Assembly (NCBI GenBank): GCA_027487435.1
Contig: JAIYDP010000497.1
Location: forward strand, 30,137 to 94,136
DNA length: 64,000 nucleotides
Source of the DNA: Verrucomicrobiaceae bacterium
GTDB lineage: Bacteria > Verrucomicrobiota > Verrucomicrobiia > Verrucomicrobiales > Akkermansiaceae
Direction of reading: 5' to 3'
Shown: in pieces, positions 60,995-64,000 of the stretch
Numbering within the stretch: position 1 is the stretch's first letter
How the letters are laid out: each line of letters opens with the position of its first letter
Notes under the pieces: model-generated
Databases searched by the model: none
The model's input: the letters and a program-made list of their open reading frames with translations, nothing else
Told to the model about the DNA's origin: nothing
Position numbers and translations under genes: made by a program

Positions 60995-61348
60995 GTGAAG
61001 AGAGCCCTCTTAATGCTTATTGCCGTGATACTAGTCCTCAGCACAACGGGGGCTTGGTTATTATATAGCACTGCACATACGATTAAGGAACTTGACAGGA
61101 ACTACCAACTTACTGAGAAGGGAATGTCTAAAGCTCAAGTCGAAGGACTAATGGGACAGAATGGCAAATGGCTAATTCCCGACCAAGATCCGCTGGGTTT
61201 CTGGGATGAAGTTCGGATGCTTGATTCAGAGAGAGCACAGATTCATTCCTCAGTGAGCTATACAGTGGATGCTTTTTTTCTGCAAATTACATTTGAATTT
61301 TCGTTTAGCGAAGATGGCAAGCTAATCGGTCGGCACACATACGACTAA
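60995..61348 (+). CDS. Hypothetical protein (cassette-like ORF 1)
   Basis: ORF starting GTG with N-terminal TM; followed by attC-like element. Confidence 0.65.
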   Translation: MKRALLMLIAVILVLSTTGAWLLYSTAHTIKELDRNYQLTEKGMSKAQVEGLMGQNGKWLIPDQDPLGFWDEVRMLDSERAQIHSSVSYTVDAFFLQITFEFSFSEDGKLIGRHTYD

Positions 61349-61412
61349 TATATTGATCTTAATAATTTATGGATCTGTGCGCCGTAACCCTACTAACTGT
61401 AAACCAGAACTT

Positions 61413-61500
61413 GCAGAATAAGCCATGCGTGGCAACGCCTATCACCGCGTCAGATGAATTTCGAGCTTGATTCCGGCTTGCCACCATTCTAACATTGGGC
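61413..61500 (+). other. attC-like element A
   Basis: GCAGAAT...ATTGGGC bounded; ATG of next ORF 6 bp after the right end; internal GCGTGGCAACGCCTATCACCGCG resembles element E. Confidence 0.55.
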
Positions 61501-61505
61501 AAGAA

Positions 61506-61841
61506 ATGAAGATAGATCAATCCAATGCTTTAAAGATCGCCAGTATTGGGGCGGCTCTATGGTGGATCATCTTTGGACTTCCTGCCTTGAACGATATTTT
61601 TTCCGCCAATCACAGCGACAAGCGATATATCTTCGCACTCGCGATGTTGTTTGGGAGTTTTTGTGGTGTAGCATTCTACATTTGCATGATGCCATCAATG
61701 GTCAAGGCTGTGCGGAACGATTTTAGATTACACCCAGCTAGAACCAGTCTAATAACAGTATGGGCTATCCTACCTTTGCCTCCTATCCTATTTGCAAGCG
61801 CTATGATTTTCATGAAGATCTACGGAATAGGCAACGCATAA
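61506..61841 (+). CDS. Hypothetical membrane protein (cassette-like ORF 2)
   Basis: ORF with TM segments, start 6 bp after element A. Confidence 0.65.
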   Translation: MKIDQSNALKIASIGAALWWIIFGLPALNDIFSANHSDKRYIFALAMLFGSFCGVAFYICMMPSMVKAVRNDFRLHPARTSLITVWAILPLPPILFASAMIFMKIYGIGNA

Positions 61842-61848
61842 TGTAGAA

Positions 61849-61976
61849 GCCCAACAAGCCGCGCCGTGACACCCTCTACCAGTCGCCCTGTTTCGATGAT
61901 TTTCCGTAACTATAACACTAACCCCGTGAACCACCTCCGCTCCCGCTTCTAGTGCTGGATGTGCTCATCGTTCGAC
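61849..61976 (+). other. attC-like element B
   Basis: Left GCCCAACAAG, right CATCGTTCGACAAAGAAATG; 128 bp. Confidence 0.65.
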
Positions 61977-61982
61977 AAAGAA

Positions 61983-62627
61983 ATGAAGATCATCGTAATA
62001 GTAATCACTGTTTTTCTATTCAGCATTACCTCATACGCAGGCACGCATAGATATGAAGGAGGAGCGTTCTTTGTCACAGCCTTAAATCATCCTCTACTTG
62101 CCAAAGGCGAAGTTACTGCCGAGTACGCAGTGAGACCACCAGCTATGATGTGTGGAATTTTTGGCGTCTCTTCCGCTAGGATCACGGGTTTCAAGGAAGA
62201 ACTAAGATTGAAGGCAAGAGATTTTTTAGAGAAAGAAACTGGACCAGCATTGGCGATTTTCTTTAGCCCAGATAGAGCAAAATTATTTGAAGACTATCCC
62301 GAAGCAATGGTGAAACAACACGCATTTGCAGAAGAGTTGCCTCTGTTGATGACACTGGGCGATTCTAAGACAGAAACCTACGAATTCGCGATACTTACCG
62401 GCAATGGTTTTTTTGTCTTTAATGATGGCAAGTTTAGTAGATCATTCATGAAGGATTATGGGAATTGTCTTGATGGTCTATTGCGTTACACCGAGTATCT
62501 GCAAGACCCTAAAGAGGTTTTTTATCTGAGCCTTTGGGGTTGCCTAGAGCCCAAGGCGGTCGAACAAGGCGGCACTGGGCAACCCGCTACCCGCTCCGAG
62601 CCGAAGTCGGAGGGACGCTCCCGGTAG
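61983..62627 (+). CDS. Hypothetical secreted protein (cassette-like ORF 3)
   Basis: Signal peptide MKIIVIVITVFLFSITSYAGTHRY; stop lies inside element C. Confidence 0.65.
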   Translation: MKIIVIVITVFLFSITSYAGTHRYEGGAFFVTALNHPLLAKGEVTAEYAVRPPAMMCGIFGVSSARITGFKEELRLKARDFLEKETGPALAIFFSPDRAKLFEDYPEAMVKQHAFAEELPLLMTLGDSKTETYEFAILTGNGFFVFNDGKFSRSFMKDYGNCLDGLLRYTEYLQDPKEVFYLSLWGCLEPKAVEQGGTGQPATRSEPKSEGRSR

Positions 62628-62652
62628 GGGGTGCCAGGCCTCATCGTTCGCC
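62559..62652 (+). other. attC-like element C
   Basis: Left GTCGAACAAGGCGG, right CATCGTTCGCCAGAAAATG; central hairpin CTCCGA-gccgaag-TCGGAG and partial arm complementarity. Confidence 0.7.
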
Positions 62653-62657
62653 AGAAA

Positions 62658-63032
62658 ATGGATCCCATAACAAAGCCTGCTACCGTTCGATGCGCTGACG
62701 AGATGCATCGGATCTATTGGTCCGGCATCTGGCGGAAGACGTTTTTGATACTCATCGTGTGGGCCATTTTCTCCGCTATCGGGTGGGCTATTAATGCCGA
62801 ATGGCCGAAGTTTATTGGTTTGGTTACGATAGCCACGACTATCGTTGTTCCCCAAATTGTTAGAATTCATCGTGGATATACTAAGCAGATTTGTCCCTCG
62901 TGTGGTCAGGAAGTAGGAGGCTATGATTCGAGTGGGTCACCAATCTATTTGGTTTGCCGACACTGTGGAACAAGATCAGCAACAGACTGCGTGATTCACT
63001 ATGCTGGAGGTCCACCGTCTAAAATCGAATAA
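62658..63032 (+). CDS. Hypothetical membrane protein with zinc-ribbon-like Cys pairs (cassette-like ORF 4)
   Basis: CPSCGQEVGG...CRHCG; start 6 bp after element C. Confidence 0.65.
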   Translation: MDPITKPATVRCADEMHRIYWSGIWRKTFLILIVWAIFSAIGWAINAEWPKFIGLVTIATTIVVPQIVRIHRGYTKQICPSCGQEVGGYDSSGSPIYLVCRHCGTRSATDCVIHYAGGPPSKIE

Positions 63033-63042
63033 AATCCAAGAC

Positions 63043-63137
63043 GCCGAACCCCAAAGATAGGTTTGAGCGATAGCCTCAAACCTATCGGCTGTTGAACGAG
63101 CCCGGGTGCTACGGGGAGGCTGCTCTACGCGTTATGC
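63043..63137 (+). other. attC-like element D
   Basis: Left GCCGAAC, right GTTATGC; contains perfect hairpin GATAGGTTTGAG-cgatagc-CTCAAACCTATC. Confidence 0.5.
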
Positions 63138-63276
63138 GTTTTTATTTTAGCTCGCAGTAGCAACGATTTTTGAATGTATGGGCACTTGAAGATTCCAGTC
63201 GGGATGCTTTTTGGGTGCTTCTTGGTGCCTGTGATAAAAAAGTGACGGTTCCTTATCTATGACCTGCGCGGAGGGA

Positions 63277-63687
63277 TTATTTACGAAGTTGGCGTTTTAG
63301 TTTCTCAAGTTCGCGTTCTTGTTTCTTGCGTTCGGATTCGAGGGCGGCGCCGGCGCCGGGTGTGTTTTCCCAGACGAGTTTGTTCCCGTCCCAGACGGCG
63401 GCGTATTCGGTTTTCTCTTGCTCGCCGTCTTCGTTGGTGCTCGTTGCTTTGGAGAAGGCTTTGAGGTCCTTTTTAACAGGGCCTTGCCAGACTTTTTTGC
63501 CGTTGTAGGTGATGGTTCCTTTTCCGTTGATGACGGTGGTGGAGAGATTGGCCTCGGCGGCGTTCTGGTTGGCTTTGGCCTTGGCCTGGTCGATGAGGTC
63601 GGCTAGGTCGGGGATTGCGAGAGCGGAGTTGGTGATGCCGAGGGTAACGGTGAGGACAATGGCTTTGAGCGTTGAGATGTGTTTCAT
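63277..63687 (-). CDS. Small secreted hypothetical protein, opposite orientation inside cassette-like unit 5
   Basis: Signal peptide MKHISTLKAIVLTVTLGITNSALA; coherent ORF on minus strand. Confidence 0.65.
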   Translation of the reverse strand: MKHISTLKAIVLTVTLGITNSALAIPDLADLIDQAKAKANQNAAEANLSTTVINGKGTITYNGKKVWQGPVKKDLKAFSKATSTNEDGEQEKTEYAAVWDGNKLVWENTPGAGAALESERKKQERELEKLKRQLRK

Positions 63688-63831
63688 ATCAAGAGAAGAA
63701 ACGGTGGAGATGAGGGGGCTTGTCTGATAAAATTACTTTTTTTGGGAGAGGGGGTGAGGGGTTGACTCGCGATTGCCTAGGATGGGATCAAGCTGATTGG
63801 CGAATTCAAGGCCGTGCTCAGAAAACCAAAG

Positions 63832-63958
63832 GCACAACAAGGCGTGGGTGGGCAACCCGCTACCACGCTGCGAGTCGGAGATCGAAATCTGATGAGCACC
63901 CTTTACCTTGAATCGGACTGGCGCTCCCGCTAGTGCGGCCACCACTTCGACGTTCTGC
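63832..63958 (+). other. attC-like element E
   Basis: Left GCACAACAAGGCG, shared block GTGGGCAACCCGCTACC with element C, right GTTCTGC; 127 bp. Confidence 0.65.
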
Positions 63959-63966
63959 AAAAAAAT

Positions 63967-64000
63967 ATGAACCATATCAATCCAGTGCTTTTCCTCGATA
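63967..64000 (+). CDS. Start of another small ORF (MNHINPVLFLD...), truncated by window end
   Basis: ATG 9 bp after element E, same spacing style as the other units; frame open to window end. Confidence 0.4.
   Translation, partial: MNHINPVLFLD

Overview
The window is about 64 kb of bacterial chromosome. Gene content suggests a Verrucomicrobia-like organism, but that is inference. It reads as: (1) an alternative complex III operon (actB partial, C, D, E, F) followed by a cbb3-oxidase-like module (3-10057); (2) an LpxL-like acyltransferase and ilvD; (3) an intergenic, repeat-rich stretch (13.4-13.8 and 15.3-15.85 kb); (4) a scarred type I restriction-modification island (16.1-23.3 kb) in which a DUF1016-type nuclease and a large HD plus HSP90-like ATPase sit between two remnants of hsdR; (5) mixed housekeeping and hypothetical genes: Uma2, LutB, CAP, ROK kinase, alpha-2-macroglobulin/PbpC, FolK, DUF1549/DUF1553, QueF, LysA, PstSCAB(B), ClpS and topoisomerase III; (6) a 71-bp tandem palindromic array bounded by inverted repeats (60.4-60.9 kb); (7) a run of small hypothetical genes separated by attC-like elements, consistent with an integron cassette array (60.97-64.0 kb). 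The main leads are the integron-like cassette array, the rebuilt R-M island with the HD-HSP90 protein, and a CcoN-like protein that appears to lack the CuB and heme b3 ligands. All family calls come from reading motifs by eye; no database search was run.
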